A stretch of DNA of 64,000 nucleotides from Bifidobacterium felsineum. Its GTDB lineage: Bacteria; Actinomycetota; Actinomycetes; Actinomycetales; Bifidobacteriaceae. The position numbers and the translations under genes were made by a program. The notes under the pieces are model-generated. The model ran no database searches. It worked only from the letters and a program-made list of their open reading frames with translations, and was not told the DNA's origin. Positions 18,165 through 28,244 of this stretch are shown piece by piece. Location of the stretch: the NCBI RefSeq assembly GCF_002802915.1, contig NZ_PEBJ01000001.1:806001-870000 (forward strand). Reading direction: 5' to 3'. The number at the start of each line of letters is the position of its first letter. Within the stretch, counting starts at the first letter, position 1.

Positions 18165-18884
18165 ATGGCGGTCATTTTCATCGTGGACGACGATCAGGCC
18201 ATCGGCGAGATGCTCAGCCTCGTGTTGGAAAATGAAGGCTTCCAGACTGTTACCTGCATGGACGGTCTGCGCGCCGTGGAAATGTTCCCCACAGTCAAAC
18301 CTGATTTGATTCTGTTGGATGTGATGCTGCCCGGCCTGGATGGCACCGAAGTGGCCCGTCGCATCCGTGAGACTTCCAATGTGCCGATCATTATGCTCAC
18401 CGCAAAGTCCGACACCACGGATGTGGTGGCCGGCCTCGAAGCCGGAGCGGATGATTACGTGCCCAAGCCATTCAAGGTGGCTGAACTCCTGGCCCGCATT
18501 CGTGCGCGTTTCCGCATTGCGCGCCCGGCTGAAAGCTCCGGCGCCGACCAGAGCGGCAACAGCGTGGCGAATACCAATCATATTGAGCGTGGCAGCATCG
18601 TCATCGACCGCCTCGAGCACACCGCCACCAAGAACGGCAAGGATTTGAACCTGACGCCGATGGAATTCGAGCTGATGTTCGTCCTAGCGGCCGCCGCGGG
18701 GGAGGCCATCAGCCGTTCCACTCTGCTCCATGATGTATGGGGGTATGAGAGCTCCGGCGACACCCGATTGGTGAATGTGCACGTGCAGCGTTTGCGCGCC
18801 AAAGTCGAAGATGATCCGGAAAACCCGCAGATTATCCAGACGGTTCGTGGCATTGGCTACAAGTTCGTCAATCCTGAGCACTGA
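18165..18884 (+). CDS. mtrA: Response regulator MtrA
   Basis: OmpR-family DNA-binding response regulator that in actinobacteria controls cell-wall and division genes. The 239-residue protein has the acidic pocket VDDDQ (7-11), the phospho-acceptor Asp near residue 52 (LLDVMLPG), Lys in YVPKPFK, and a winged-helix C-terminus (STLLHDVWGYESSGDTRLVNVHVQRLRAKVE). AAGGAG precedes the ATG. mtrB starts 5 bases after the stop and lpqB overlaps mtrB, which is the conserved mtrA-mtrB-lpqB order. Confidence 0.94.
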   Translation: MAVIFIVDDDQAIGEMLSLVLENEGFQTVTCMDGLRAVEMFPTVKPDLILLDVMLPGLDGTEVARRIRETSNVPIIMLTAKSDTTDVVAGLEAGADDYVPKPFKVAELLARIRARFRIARPAESSGADQSGNSVANTNHIERGSIVIDRLEHTATKNGKDLNLTPMEFELMFVLAAAAGEAISRSTLLHDVWGYESSGDTRLVNVHVQRLRAKVEDDPENPQIIQTVRGIGYKFVNPEH

Positions 18885-18889
18885 GACTG

Positions 18890-20713
18890 ATGCCGACCTC
18901 CCAGACCTCACCGTCAGTCATAGAGGCTAATACGGCTCCGCCGGCTGATGGTCTTGATCCGCGTCATCGTTTTCGGTTCAGCTTCCGAAGACTGCTCAAA
19001 CACGGGCGTTCGGAAGTTCGTCGCTCGTTGCAGGCGCGAACCGTGGCGTTGACGGTGATTCTCACCCTGTCCGTGGCCATCGTATTTTCCGTGGTGTCCA
19101 TGATTTCGGTGCGGGCATCGCTGTTGACGCAGACCACATCCCAATCCCAATCGGATTTCTCCAATATGGTGGAGCAGGCGCAGAATGGTTTGGACGCCTC
19201 CGACGCCACCACCACCGTGCAGATCCAGCAATTGGTCAATGATCTGGCCTCCAATCTGCAATCCGATGGCGCCTCCAATTTGGTGGGCGTGTACATGTGG
19301 AGCCGCGAATCCACAGCCCGTTCCATCATCCCGATTTCCACCGAGCCCACCTATGAGGATGTCATCACGAATGAGATTCATTCCGCGGTGGCCTCTGATG
19401 TGGAAGGCAATGTGTTCTATCAGCCGGTTACGCTGCCTATAGCCTCCGACGCATTAAGCGGCAATACACCCGGTGCGGTGCTGGGCACTGTGCTGGACTA
19501 TGGCGTGGCAGGTAATCTGGAGTTCTTCACCATTTATTCGTATGCCTTGCAGCAGCAGTCATTGACGCAGATTCAGCTCAGCCTGCTCGCTGTGTGCGCG
19601 CTGCTCTCCGTAGCCGTGGGCGTAGTGATGTGGATGGTGATTCGCGGCATTGTGCGCCCGGTAGAGCATGTGGCCTACGCGGCGGAAACGTTGGCATCCG
19701 GCAATCTTGACACGCGTGTGGAAGTGAATCGCAAGGATGAGCTTGGCGTATTGCAACGCTCGTTCAACGGCATGGCCGACTCGCTCAACCAGAAAATCGA
19801 TGAGCTCGAAGAGGCCAGTGCTTCTCAGAAACGGTTCGTATCTGACGTGAGCCATGAGTTGCGCACGCCGGTGACCACGATGCGTATGGCGTCGGATTTG
19901 CTGGAAATGAAAAAGGATGATTTCGATCCGGCGACGAAACGCACGGTCGAGTTGCTCTCCGGGCAAATCAACCGATTCCAGGATCTGCTCGCCGATTTGC
20001 TGGAGATTTCCCGATATGATGCCGGCTATGCTGCACTCGATCTGGTCGATGCTGATATGCGCGACCCTGTGAACGCGGCAATCGAACAGGTGGCTGGTAT
20101 CGCGGCGGCCAAGCATGTGGATATTCGCGCCGTGCTGCCCAACGTGCAGATACTGGCCAAGGTGGATACGCGTCGCGTGACGCGCATTATCCGCAATCTG
20201 CTCGCCAATGCGGTTGATTTTGCCGAGGATAAGCCCATTGAGGTGCGTATTGCGGCTAATCGCAAGGCAGTGGTCATCAGTGTTCGAGACTACGGCGTAG
20301 GCATGGACGCGAATACGGTGGCTCATGTGTTCGATCGTTTCTGGCGAGGTGACCCCTCCCGTTCTCGTATCACCGGCGGCACAGGCCTCGGCCTATCCAT
20401 CGCCATGACCGACGCATTGCTGCACCATGGTTCGATTCGGGTTCGCTCGGCACTTGGGGAAGGCACCTGGTTCCTGGTGATGCTGCCACGGGACCCCAGG
20501 GAGGAATCGATAGCCGATAGCGATTTGCCGGTCGATTTCGCCCGAGCGGCATCGAACGATTTCACCATCACCGGCGGATTCGGCGTGGCGGAGAGCCCGG
20601 TGGCGGATCGCAGCAATGCCATTGCGACTCTGCCTGCCATGGCACCGCAGCAGCGGACGGCATCGTATGCGCATATATCTTCGGACGATGATGAGGAAGG
20701 CGGTGAGCAATGA
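18890..20713 (+). CDS. mtrB: Sensor histidine kinase MtrB
   Basis: Membrane kinase partner of MtrA. The 607-residue protein has a transmembrane segment near 48-70 and another near 225-248, which enclose an extracytoplasmic sensor. A HAMP domain follows ([27 protein letters not shown]), then the H-box with the phospho-His in [12 protein letters not shown], the N-box [13 protein letters not shown] and G-boxes (YGVGMD, GGTGLGL). A disordered tail ends in acidic residues. The stop codon overlaps the lpqB start (ATGA). Confidence 0.94.
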   Translation: MPTSQTSPSVIEANTAPPADGLDPRHRFRFSFRRLLKHGRSEVRRSLQARTVALTVILTLSVAIVFSVVSMISVRASLLTQTTSQSQSDFSNMVEQAQNGLDASDATTTVQIQQLVNDLASNLQSDGASNLVGVYMWSRESTARSIIPISTEPTYEDVITNEIHSAVASDVEGNVFYQPVTLPIASDALSGNTPGAVLGTVLDYGVAGNLEFFTIYSYALQQQSLTQIQLSLLAVCALLSVAVGVVMWMVIRGIVRPVEHVAYAAETLASGNLDTRVEVNRKDELGVLQRSFNGMADSLNQKIDELEEASASQKRFVSDVSHELRTPVTTMRMASDLLEMKKDDFDPATKRTVELLSGQINRFQDLLADLLEISRYDAGYAALDLVDADMRDPVNAAIEQVAGIAAAKHVDIRAVLPNVQILAKVDTRRVTRIIRNLLANAVDFAEDKPIEVRIAANRKAVVISVRDYGVGMDANTVAHVFDRFWRGDPSRSRITGGTGLGLSIAMTDALLHHGSIRVRSALGEGTWFLVMLPRDPREESIADSDLPVDFARAASNDFTITGGFGVAESPVADRSNAIATLPAMAPQQRTASYAHISSDDDEEGGEQ

Positions 20714-22437
20714 ACCGGCGACTGCACACAACAATCTCATCGGCTGTGGCCGCACTGTGCTTCATGGCGCTGACCGCATGCTCCAGTCCTCTTGCCTTGC
20801 CGACCGGCGGCAGCGTGCAGACATTGGCGCCCGTGCAACAGCAGACGCAACGTGTATATACCAATCCACAAGGCCCGGTGGATGATGCGCAGCCGGAAGG
20901 CATCGTGCAAGGCTTTTATGATGCCATGCCGGCTGGCGTGCAGTCCGATGGATACCAGGTGGCTCGTGAGTTCCTCACCTCTTCAGCCTCCGTGGGCTGG
21001 AACGGCGATAATGCTGCGGTGATTTACAGCGGCACTCCGGATTTCCGCCGCCGCGCCAACACCATGACCGCGCCTCAGGGGGCGGAAAGCACGTTGATCG
21101 TGGAAGTGGAAGTCCAAGTCGTGGGCATATTGGACTCCCGTGGATTGTATACGCCGGTGCATGATACGCAGCCCCGTAAGCTTTCATACACGCTGATTAA
21201 GCAAAAGGGGCAGTGGCGCATTTCATCGCTGGAGAATGGCGTGGTGATTTCCACTGCGGATTTCGACCAGGTGTTCCGCCAAGTCTCCGTATACCAAGTG
21301 TCCTCGTCCGGCAAGCAATTGGTGCCGGATGTGCGCTGGCTCAGCTGGCGTAATTGGCGTACGCAGGCGGTGCGGGAAATCCTTGGTAGTGTTCCGAGCT
21401 GGCTGGAGGGTGCCGTTCAGGAGCCTCATCTGGCCACGGTGTCGCTTGCGGTGGATTCGGTGCCGATGCAGGACACGGCCGTCACGGTCAGCCTCACCAA
21501 CGGCATGAACGCGTTGAGCGACGAGGACCGCAGCATGTTGGTGCATCGCATCAGATTGACGCTGGGGGACGGCAATTCCGGATACAACCTCAAAGTGACC
21601 GGTGATGGCGTGGATTATTCGGATGCTGATTCCAACATCAAACTCAGCGCCGACCAGCCGGCGGTGGGCGTATACACATTGACCGGCGGGCATATCGTGT
21701 CCCTGTCCAGCTCCAGCCCATTACGTGTGGCGGATGCTCCGGGATTCGATAACGCACTCGGTTTCGCGTTTTCCGCCAATGGGGGAGCAGTGCTTCGCGC
21801 TGACGGCGTTGCGGAATGCCTAAGTGCTAACGGCGGTTCGTGCGGTGTGCTGTTCGGTGGCGTTCGTATACGTTCGGTGACCGCCGGTTTGAATGGCGAA
21901 GTATGGGCCGTGGGTGATGATGGCAGAACGTTGTACATCCATCGCAACGGGCAATCCGCGAAGATCACTATCCCGTGGCTGGATGCGGACGGACGGGTGA
22001 CCTCGGTCAACGTCTCCACTGAAGGGTCCCGATTGGCGCTTGCCGTTGACGGTGGCTCATTCAGTGGTGTGGCGATTACCGGTATCGTGCGCGATGAAAA
22101 CAACGACGTGACCGGGCTCAGCAAGGCGGCGGCACAGGTGAGTCTTACGCAGGATGTGGCCATGCTGTCGTTCTATAACGATTTGAATCTTGTATATGCC
22201 ACTTCGGCCGGCACGGATGGCACGCGGCAGAGCGCGTATCGTCAGATTGTGCCCGGCCCGGCCGTGACCCAGCGACTGCCGGAAGGCACGAGTGTATCGA
22301 TGGCATCCGGCCAGATCAGCCTGTACCGTCGTCTATCCGTACTGGACAACACCGGTACCGTGCGCTCGGTGTCCGGTTCGCTCGATGGCTCCTGGTCCAT
22401 TGCCGACAGTCAGGTCGATGCGCTCGGCTCCCAGTGA
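20710..22437 (+). CDS. lpqB: Lipoprotein LpqB with GerMN domain
   Basis: Lipoprotein that modulates the MtrB sensor in actinobacteria. The signal peptide ends in the lipobox LTACSS (Cys near residue 24). A GerMN/sporulation-type domain lies near 190-310 and is followed by a beta-propeller-like LpqB region with repeated short strands. It is 575 residues long. The start overlaps the mtrB stop by 4 bases, so translation is coupled. The conserved neighbourhood settles the identity. Confidence 0.92.
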   Translation: MNRRLHTTISSAVAALCFMALTACSSPLALPTGGSVQTLAPVQQQTQRVYTNPQGPVDDAQPEGIVQGFYDAMPAGVQSDGYQVAREFLTSSASVGWNGDNAAVIYSGTPDFRRRANTMTAPQGAESTLIVEVEVQVVGILDSRGLYTPVHDTQPRKLSYTLIKQKGQWRISSLENGVVISTADFDQVFRQVSVYQVSSSGKQLVPDVRWLSWRNWRTQAVREILGSVPSWLEGAVQEPHLATVSLAVDSVPMQDTAVTVSLTNGMNALSDEDRSMLVHRIRLTLGDGNSGYNLKVTGDGVDYSDADSNIKLSADQPAVGVYTLTGGHIVSLSSSSPLRVADAPGFDNALGFAFSANGGAVLRADGVAECLSANGGSCGVLFGGVRIRSVTAGLNGEVWAVGDDGRTLYIHRNGQSAKITIPWLDADGRVTSVNVSTEGSRLALAVDGGSFSGVAITGIVRDENNDVTGLSKAAAQVSLTQDVAMLSFYNDLNLVYATSAGTDGTRQSAYRQIVPGPAVTQRLPEGTSVSMASGQISLYRRLSVLDNTGTVRSVSGSLDGSWSIADSQVDALGSQ

Positions 22438-22476
22438 GCGCCACTGAATACATGCCGGCTGAATCGCCTCTTATAT

Positions 22477-22520
22477 GCAATAACTCCCGTACGCTCGCTC
22501 AAAGCGCCGGGAGTTATTGC
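22477..22520. terminator. Convergent hairpin between lpqB and the small gene at 22.6 kb
   Basis: GCAATAACTCCCG and CGGGAGTTATTGC form a perfect 13-bp stem. No T-run is present on either side, so termination efficiency is uncertain. Confidence 0.55.
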
Positions 22521-22537
22521 GGTAGGGGGACACCGAA

Positions 22538-22807
22538 TCAGATGCCGCCGTACTCCTTCTTGAACAGTTCGGCCGGCACCTCGGAGTTCATCGGAACCTC
22601 GTAGATGAGGTATTCCATGTTGAACGGAATGTTGAACAGGTGGCGGGTCACGCCATACTCTTCCTTGGTACCCAGGAAGTTGAAGTTATCCGGGCACTCC
22701 GGCTCCCACTTGGCCAGAAGCTTGGCGGCGTCACCGATGGTGGCGGCCACGCCGGCCAGGTGCTTGACACCCTCAACCTGCTTGATGATAAGGAAAACGG
22801 TCTGCAT
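22538..22807 (-). CDS. Small protein of unknown function (89 aa)
   Basis: I do not recognise this protein. It starts at the ATG 22805-22807, preceded on its strand by GAAAGG, and is 89 residues long. It is soluble in appearance, with no membrane segment, and mixes aromatic and acidic residues (WEPECPDNFNFLGTKEEYGVTRHLFNIPFNMEYLIYEVP). Good codon usage, a proper ribosome binding site and its own upstream region suggest a real, well-expressed gene. It lies convergent to lpqB and divergent from fruE. Confidence 0.7.
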   Translation of the reverse strand: MQTVFLIIKQVEGVKHLAGVAATIGDAAKLLAKWEPECPDNFNFLGTKEEYGVTRHLFNIPFNMEYLIYEVPMNSEVPAELFKKEYGGI

Positions 22808-22940
22808 AGTTAACCTTTCTGTATACCTTGTGGCGGCGGCCTTGTCGCTCGACCAGCAAGCGACTCTGCCGCTGTGCAACGATTACCATTATGGTAGATA
22901 AACGGCCAGATTCCGCCAAGTTTCGCCATTTTCCCGGCAC

Positions 22941-22979
22941 TGTTATCAATTTGTTATAAACCTGTTATCAAAATGTTAT
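22941..22979 (+). promoter_or_regulatory. Four phased TGTTAT repeats upstream of fruE
   Basis: TGTTAT occurs at 22941, 22952, 22963 and 22974, an exact 11-base period that places each copy on the same face of the helix. Copies 1 and 3 share the extension TGTTATCAA. A 7+7 palindrome (GATTGAA-CA-TTCAATC) follows at 22987-23002. Confidence 0.6.
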
Positions 22980-23093
22980 CGCTCACGATTGAACATTCAA
23001 TCTGTTCGCTCCATACTTGAGATTGTCGATGACACGAAGTCATCAATGTGGATGGATGAACATCCAGAGAACACTGCTCGAGGAGGAGTATTC

Positions 23094-24077
23094 ATGAAGA
23101 ATTGGAAGAAGGCCATTGCCCTCGTTGCTTCTGCTGCTGCACTGGTTAGTGTCGCGGCTTGCGGTTCCAGCAGCGCCGGCGGTAGCAGCAATGGTGGCAA
23201 GAAGACTGTCGGCTTCGTGGCCGTTGGTCCTGAGGGCGGCTTCCGTACCGCTAACGAGAACGACATCAAGGCAGCATTCAAGGATGCAGGCTTTGATCTG
23301 GTCTACTCCCCGACTCAGAACAACGATCAGCAGAAGCAGATTCAGGCTTTCAACAAGTTCGTGAACGACGAAGTTGACGCCATCATTCTGTCCTCCACTG
23401 AGGATTCCGGTTGGGATGATTCCCTGAAGAAGGCCGCTGAGGCTGAGATCCCGGTCTTCACCGTGGATCGTAACGTCGAGGTCAAGGACGCCGACGCCAA
23501 GAAGGCCATCGTCTCCCACATCGGACCGTCCAACGAATGGGCTGGCCAGCAGGCCGCCGAGTTCGTCAACAAGAACTTCCCGGATGGCGCCAACGGCTTC
23601 ATCCTGGAAGGCCCTGCAGGCCTGTCCGTGGTGAAGGATCGTGGCACTGGTTGGTCCGACAAGGTTGCCTCCAACATCAAGGTCCTTGAGTCCCAGTCCG
23701 CTAACTGGTCCACTGATGAGGCCAAGACCGTGACCGCTGGTCTGCTCGACAAGTACAAGTCCGAGAACCCGCAGTTCATCTTCGCCCAGAACGATGAGAT
23801 GGGCCTCGGCGCCGCTCAGGCTGTTGACGCCGCCGGCCTCAAGGGCAAGGTCAAGATCATCACCATTGATGGTACCAAGAACGCTCTGCAGGCTCTGGTT
23901 GACGGCGACCTCTCCTACGTGATCGAGTACAACCCGATCTTCGGTAAGGAAACCGCTCAGGCCGTCAAGGATTACCTGGATGGCAAGAAGGTTGAGAAGG
24001 ACATCCAGATCGAGTCCAAGACCTTCGACGCCACCAGCGCCAAGGAAGCCCTGGACAACAACTCCCGCGCTTACTGA
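23094..24077 (+). CDS. fruE: Fructose ABC transporter, substrate-binding lipoprotein
   Basis: Sugar-binding protein of the importer characterised in B. longum as FruEKFG. The 327-residue protein has a signal peptide with the lipobox VAACGS and a periplasmic-binding-protein type 1 fold (AFNKFVNDEVDAIILSSTEDSGWDDSLKKA, ENPQFIFAQNDEMGLGAAQA). GAGGAGGAG precedes the ATG at 23094; an in-frame upstream start would add 35 residues before the signal peptide. The downstream genes encode one double-domain ATPase and two permeases. The fructose assignment rests on my recollection of the B. longum operon plus gene order. Confidence 0.88.
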   Translation: MKNWKKAIALVASAAALVSVAACGSSSAGGSSNGGKKTVGFVAVGPEGGFRTANENDIKAAFKDAGFDLVYSPTQNNDQQKQIQAFNKFVNDEVDAIILSSTEDSGWDDSLKKAAEAEIPVFTVDRNVEVKDADAKKAIVSHIGPSNEWAGQQAAEFVNKNFPDGANGFILEGPAGLSVVKDRGTGWSDKVASNIKVLESQSANWSTDEAKTVTAGLLDKYKSENPQFIFAQNDEMGLGAAQAVDAAGLKGKVKIITIDGTKNALQALVDGDLSYVIEYNPIFGKETAQAVKDYLDGKKVEKDIQIESKTFDATSAKEALDNNSRAY

Positions 24078-24118
24078 TAGCACGGCTGTCCAAAACCGAT
24101 AACTGAACTGAACCAGTA

Positions 24119-24162
24119 GTGATGGTGTGAGAAGGGAAAATCGATTCCTTCCACACCATCAC
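24119..24162 (+). terminator. Intercistronic hairpin between fruE and fruK
   Basis: GTGATGGTGTG with CACACCATCAC, extended inwards by GAAGG/CCTTC around a one-base bulge, forms a strong stem with no T-run. It probably allows partial read-through or protects fruE mRNA, so that more binding protein than ATPase is made. Confidence 0.6.
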
Positions 24163-24222
24163 TCATGTTCGGCCCAAATATCACAAAACGATAACAATTC
24201 CCTTCTCGTTTAAGGCAAAGAC

Positions 24223-25761
24223 ATGACTGATAAAACCCCTATCGTCGTGATGAAGGGCATCACGATTGAATTCCCGGGCGTCAAGGCTTTGGACGGTGTC
24301 GACCTGACCCTCTACCCAGGCGAAGTGCACGCTCTCATGGGTGAGAACGGCGCTGGTAAGTCGACCATGATCAAGGCTCTGACCGGTGTGTACAAGATCG
24401 ACGCCGGCTCCATCACCGTGGAAGGCAAGCCGCAGAGCTTCAACGGTACCCTGGACGCACAGAACGCCGGTATCGCCACCGTGTACCAGGAAGTGAACCT
24501 GTGCACCAACCTCTCCGTTGGTGAGAACGTGATGCTCGGCCACGAAAAGCGCGGCCCGTTCGGCATTGACTGGAAGAAGACCCACGAAGCCGCCAAGACC
24601 TACCTGGCGCAGATGGGTCTGGAATCCATCGATCCCCACACCCCGCTGAGCTCCATCTCCATCGCCATGCAGCAGCTGGTCGCCATCGCACGCGCCATGG
24701 TCATCAACGCCAAGGTGCTGATCCTTGATGAGCCGACCTCCTCCCTGGACGCCAACGAGGTGCAGGACCTGTTCAAGATCATGCGCAAGGTGCGTGACTC
24801 GGGCGTGGCCATCCTGTTCGTCTCCCACTTCCTCGATCAGATCTACGAGATTACCGACCGTCTGACCATTCTGCGTAACGGTAAGTTCATCAAGGAAGTC
24901 ATGACCAAGGACACTCCGCGTGACGAACTCATCGGCATGATGATCGGTAAGTCCGCCGCAGAGCTCTCCCAGATCGGCGCCAAGAAGTCCCGCCGCGAGA
25001 TCGAGCCCGGCGAGAAGCCACTGGTCGAAGTCAAGGGCCTGGGCAAGAAGGGCACCATCAACCCGGTCGATCTGGACATCTACAAGGGCGAGGTCGTCGG
25101 CTTCGCAGGCCTGCTGGGCTCCGGCCGTACCGAGCTTGGCCGTCTGCTCTTCGGTGCGGACAAGCCGGATTCCGGCACCTACGAGTTCAACGGCAAGAAG
25201 GTCAACATCTCCGACCCGTACACCGCCCTGAAGAACAAGATCGCATACTCCACTGAAAACCGTCGTGACGAGGGCATCATCGGCGACCTGACCGTTCGCC
25301 AGAACATGCTCATCGCTCTGCAGGCCACCCGCGGTATGTTCAACCCGATTCCGAAGAAGGAAGCGGACGCGATCGTCGACAAGTACATGGAGGAACTCAA
25401 CGTTCGTCCGCGTGACCCCGATCGCCCGATCAAGAACCTGTCCGGTGGTAACCAGCAGAAGGTGCTGATCGGCCGTTGGCTGGCCACCCACCCGGAGCTG
25501 CTCATCCTCGACGAACCGACCCGTGGTATCGATATCGGTGCCAAGGCTGAAATCCAGCAGGTCGTGCTCGACCTCGCCGCCAAGGGCATGGGCGTCGTCT
25601 TCATCTCCTCCGAGCTTGAAGAGGTTGTGCGTCTGTCCGACGACATCGAGGTCCTGAAGGATCGTCACAAGATCGCAGAAATCGAAAACGGCGACACCGT
25701 CTCCCAGGCGACCATCGTCGAAACCATCGCTAACACCAACGTGAACGGAAAGGAGGCGTGA
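24223..25761 (+). CDS. fruK: Fructose ABC transporter, ATP-binding protein (two domains)
   Basis: 512-residue tandem ATPase of the ribose/galactose-type sugar ABC family. The N-terminal domain has Walker A GENGAGKST (near 40) and Walker B LILDEPTSSLD. The C-terminal domain has the altered P-loop GLLGSGRTE, the signature LSGGNQQK and LLILDEPTRGID. Both fit this family, where the second site is degenerate. The start ATG at 24223 follows AAGGCAAAG. fruF begins 1 base after the stop. Confidence 0.92.
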   Translation: MTDKTPIVVMKGITIEFPGVKALDGVDLTLYPGEVHALMGENGAGKSTMIKALTGVYKIDAGSITVEGKPQSFNGTLDAQNAGIATVYQEVNLCTNLSVGENVMLGHEKRGPFGIDWKKTHEAAKTYLAQMGLESIDPHTPLSSISIAMQQLVAIARAMVINAKVLILDEPTSSLDANEVQDLFKIMRKVRDSGVAILFVSHFLDQIYEITDRLTILRNGKFIKEVMTKDTPRDELIGMMIGKSAAELSQIGAKKSRREIEPGEKPLVEVKGLGKKGTINPVDLDIYKGEVVGFAGLLGSGRTELGRLLFGADKPDSGTYEFNGKKVNISDPYTALKNKIAYSTENRRDEGIIGDLTVRQNMLIALQATRGMFNPIPKKEADAIVDKYMEELNVRPRDPDRPIKNLSGGNQQKVLIGRWLATHPELLILDEPTRGIDIGAKAEIQQVVLDLAAKGMGVVFISSELEEVVRLSDDIEVLKDRHKIAEIENGDTVSQATIVETIANTNVNGKEA

Positions 25762-25762
25762 G

Positions 25763-26833
25763 ATGGCTGAAAAGGCAAAGGAAGAGGGCAACGCTCTCGT
25801 GAAGAAGCTGCTGGGCAACAACCTGACCTGGTCCATTGTGGCATTCATCCTCCTGGTTGTCATCTGCACCATCTTCCAGCATGACTTCCTGGCTTTGAGC
25901 TGGAACACCAACACCGGCGGTCTGGCTGGCCCGCTGATCACCATGCTTCAGGAATCCGCCCGATACCTGATGATCGCAACCGGTATGACCCTGGTCATCT
26001 CCACCGCAGGCATCGACCTTTCCGTCGGTTCCGTGATGGCAGTGGCCGGCGCAGCCGCCATGCAGTCCCTTTCCAACGGCGTCAACGTTTGGGTCGCCAT
26101 TCTGATCGCCCTGCTCGTCGGCCTGGTCATCGGCTGCGTCAACGGCGCTCTGGTCTCCCTGCTCGGCCTGCAGCCGTTCATCACCACCCTGATCATGATG
26201 CTCGCCGGCCGTGGTATCGCCAAGGTGATCACCTCCGGTGAGAACACCGATGCTTCCGCAGTCGCCGGCAACGAACCGCTGAAGTGGATCGCCAACGGCT
26301 TCATCCTCGGTATCCCCGCCAACTTCGTCATCGCCGTGGTCATTGTGATTCTCGTCGGCCTGCTGTGCCGCAAGACCGCAATGGGCATGATGATCGAGGC
26401 CGTCGGCATCAACCAGGAAGCCTCCCGTATGACCGGTATCAAGCCGAAGAAGATCCTCTTCCTCGTCTACGCGGTCTCCGGCTTCCTTGCGGCTATCGCT
26501 GGTCTGTTCGCCACCGCATCCGTGATGCGTGTCGACGTGGTCAAGACCGGTCAGGACCTCGAAATGTACGCCATTCTGGCAGTCGTCATCGGCGGCACCT
26601 CGCTGCTCGGTGGTAAGTTCTCCCTCGCCGGCTCCGCTGTCGGCGCTGTGATTATCGCCATGATCCGCAAGACCATCATCACCCTCGGCATCAACGCCGA
26701 AGCAACCCCGGCCTTCTTCGCCGTCGTCGTGATCGTGATCTGCGTGATGCAGGCTCCTAAGATCCACAACTTGGGTGCGGCAATGAAGCGTAAGCGCGCG
26801 CTCAAGGCTCAAGCTAAGGCGGTGGCAGCATGA
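25763..26833 (+). CDS. fruF: Fructose ABC transporter permease
   Basis: 356-residue permease of the AraH/RbsC family with eight to ten predicted membrane segments and the family motif ISTAGIDLSVGSVMAVAGA near residues 73-92. Its reading frame overlaps the fruG start by 4 bases (ATGA), and GGAGGCG precedes its own ATG. It forms the membrane channel with FruG. Confidence 0.92.
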   Translation: MAEKAKEEGNALVKKLLGNNLTWSIVAFILLVVICTIFQHDFLALSWNTNTGGLAGPLITMLQESARYLMIATGMTLVISTAGIDLSVGSVMAVAGAAAMQSLSNGVNVWVAILIALLVGLVIGCVNGALVSLLGLQPFITTLIMMLAGRGIAKVITSGENTDASAVAGNEPLKWIANGFILGIPANFVIAVVIVILVGLLCRKTAMGMMIEAVGINQEASRMTGIKPKKILFLVYAVSGFLAAIAGLFATASVMRVDVVKTGQDLEMYAILAVVIGGTSLLGGKFSLAGSAVGAVIIAMIRKTIITLGINAEATPAFFAVVVIVICVMQAPKIHNLGAAMKRKRALKAQAKAVAA

Positions 26834-27849
26834 CAACAGCTACGGCAAACAAGGTAAAGGCTCCTAAGAAGGGCTTCAAGCTCGATCGTCAGATGATCCC
26901 GACCCTCGCGGCCGTCGTGATCTTCCTCCTGATGATCATCATGGGACAGGCACTGTTCGGCACCTACATCCGACTGGGCTTCATCTCCTCCCTGTTCATC
27001 GACCACGCCTACCTGATCATCCTGGCCGTGGCCATGACCCTGCCGATCTTGACCGGTGGTATCGATCTGTCGGTCGGCGCCATCGTGGCAATCACCGCAG
27101 TCGTTGGTCTGAAGCTGGCAAACGCCGGTGTTCCCGCTGTCCTGGTCATGGTAATCATGCTGCTGATCGGTGCTGTGTTCGGTCTGCTCGCCGGCACGCT
27201 GATTGAGGAATTCAACATGCAGCCGTTCATCGCGACACTGTCCACGATGTTCCTGGCCCGTGGTATCGCCTCCATCATCTCCACCGATTCCCTGACCTTC
27301 CCGGACAATAACAACTTCGCGTTCATCGCCAACGAGATCAAGATCATCGATAACCCGAAGATCTCCAACGATCTGTCCTTCAACGTCGGTGTGATCATCG
27401 CTCTGGTTGTTGTGGTCTACGGCTACATCTTCCTGCACCACACCCGTACTGGCCGCACCATCTACGCCATCGGTGGCTCCCGTTCCTCCGCTGAGCTGAT
27501 GGGTCTGCCGGTCAAGCGCACCCAGTACACCATCTACCTGACCTCCGCAATCCTTGCGGCTCTGGCTTCGATCGTGTACACCGCCAACATCGGTTCCGCA
27601 AAGAACACCGTTGGTGTGGGCTGGGAGCTCGACGCAGTGGCCTCCGTGGTCATCGGCGGCACGATCATCACCGGTGGCTTCGGCTATGTGCTCGGTTCCG
27701 TGCTCGGCGCTCTGGTCCGCTCCATCCTCGACCCGCTCACCTCCGACTTTGGTGTGCCGGCTGAATGGACCACCATCGTGGTCGGCCTCATGATCCTCGT
27801 CTTCGTGGTGCTGCAGCGCGCTGTGATGGCAGTCGGGGAGAAAAAATAG
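26830..27849 (+). CDS. fruG: Fructose ABC transporter permease
   Basis: 339-residue permease of the same family as FruF, with the motif LTGGIDLSVGAIVAITA near residue 75 and the C-terminal VIGGTIITGGFGYVLGSVLGA. The start lies inside the fruF stop (ATGA overlap). Two related but different permeases beside one double ATPase predict a heterodimeric channel. A terminator follows after about 170 bases. Confidence 0.92.
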   Translation: MTTATANKVKAPKKGFKLDRQMIPTLAAVVIFLLMIIMGQALFGTYIRLGFISSLFIDHAYLIILAVAMTLPILTGGIDLSVGAIVAITAVVGLKLANAGVPAVLVMVIMLLIGAVFGLLAGTLIEEFNMQPFIATLSTMFLARGIASIISTDSLTFPDNNNFAFIANEIKIIDNPKISNDLSFNVGVIIALVVVVYGYIFLHHTRTGRTIYAIGGSRSSAELMGLPVKRTQYTIYLTSAILAALASIVYTANIGSAKNTVGVGWELDAVASVVIGGTIITGGFGYVLGSVLGALVRSILDPLTSDFGVPAEWTTIVVGLMILVFVVLQRAVMAVGEKK

Positions 27850-28244
27850 GTCCCGAGCCTGAAGGCTCTCCAGATCCCCGGAACCAAGTAAATAATTGAA
27901 TAATAACTGAATAGGTGAGTTCCGGTTCGGCCGTTCTTCATCAATCATTGAAGATCGTGGAGCGGTTCAACCGGGGCTCGCCGCAATCTTTCTCCTTTCT
28001 CTTTTCTTCCTTTCATCGACGTGTGGGGCGCAGTTCGGATTTCCGGGCTGCGCCCCACACGTTTTTTCATGCCGATGCTGTGATGCAGCGTCCGCCTTCA
28101 GGCCTAGACTACGTTATGGCTATAAACGGGACGCACCCTCGGAACCTGTTTCGGTCTTATCAGAAGGTGCGTAGAGACACATACGCCGGTTGGTAAACCT
28201 GACATTCCATTTTGTTTGAACCAAAGACGTAGAGGAGCTTTTCT
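27850..28244 (+). other. Intergenic region fruG to MFS gene
   Basis: This region holds a 28-base pyrimidine-only tract (27987-28014), then a strong terminator (28019-28067), then an MFS promoter region. In the last part a TAGACT box at 28105-28110 stands 5 bases before an ATG at 28116 that opens a 26-codon frame ending at 28196. Confidence 0.5.
28019..28067 (+). terminator. Terminator of fruEKFG
   Basis: ACGTGTGGGGCGCAG (28019-28033) pairs perfectly with CTGCGCCCCACACGT (28048-28062), followed by six T. Confidence 0.9.

Noticed and set aside
24181-25944. 587-codon frame opposite fruK
   Set aside because: It is a shadow of the ATPase gene in a GC-rich sequence and has no family features.
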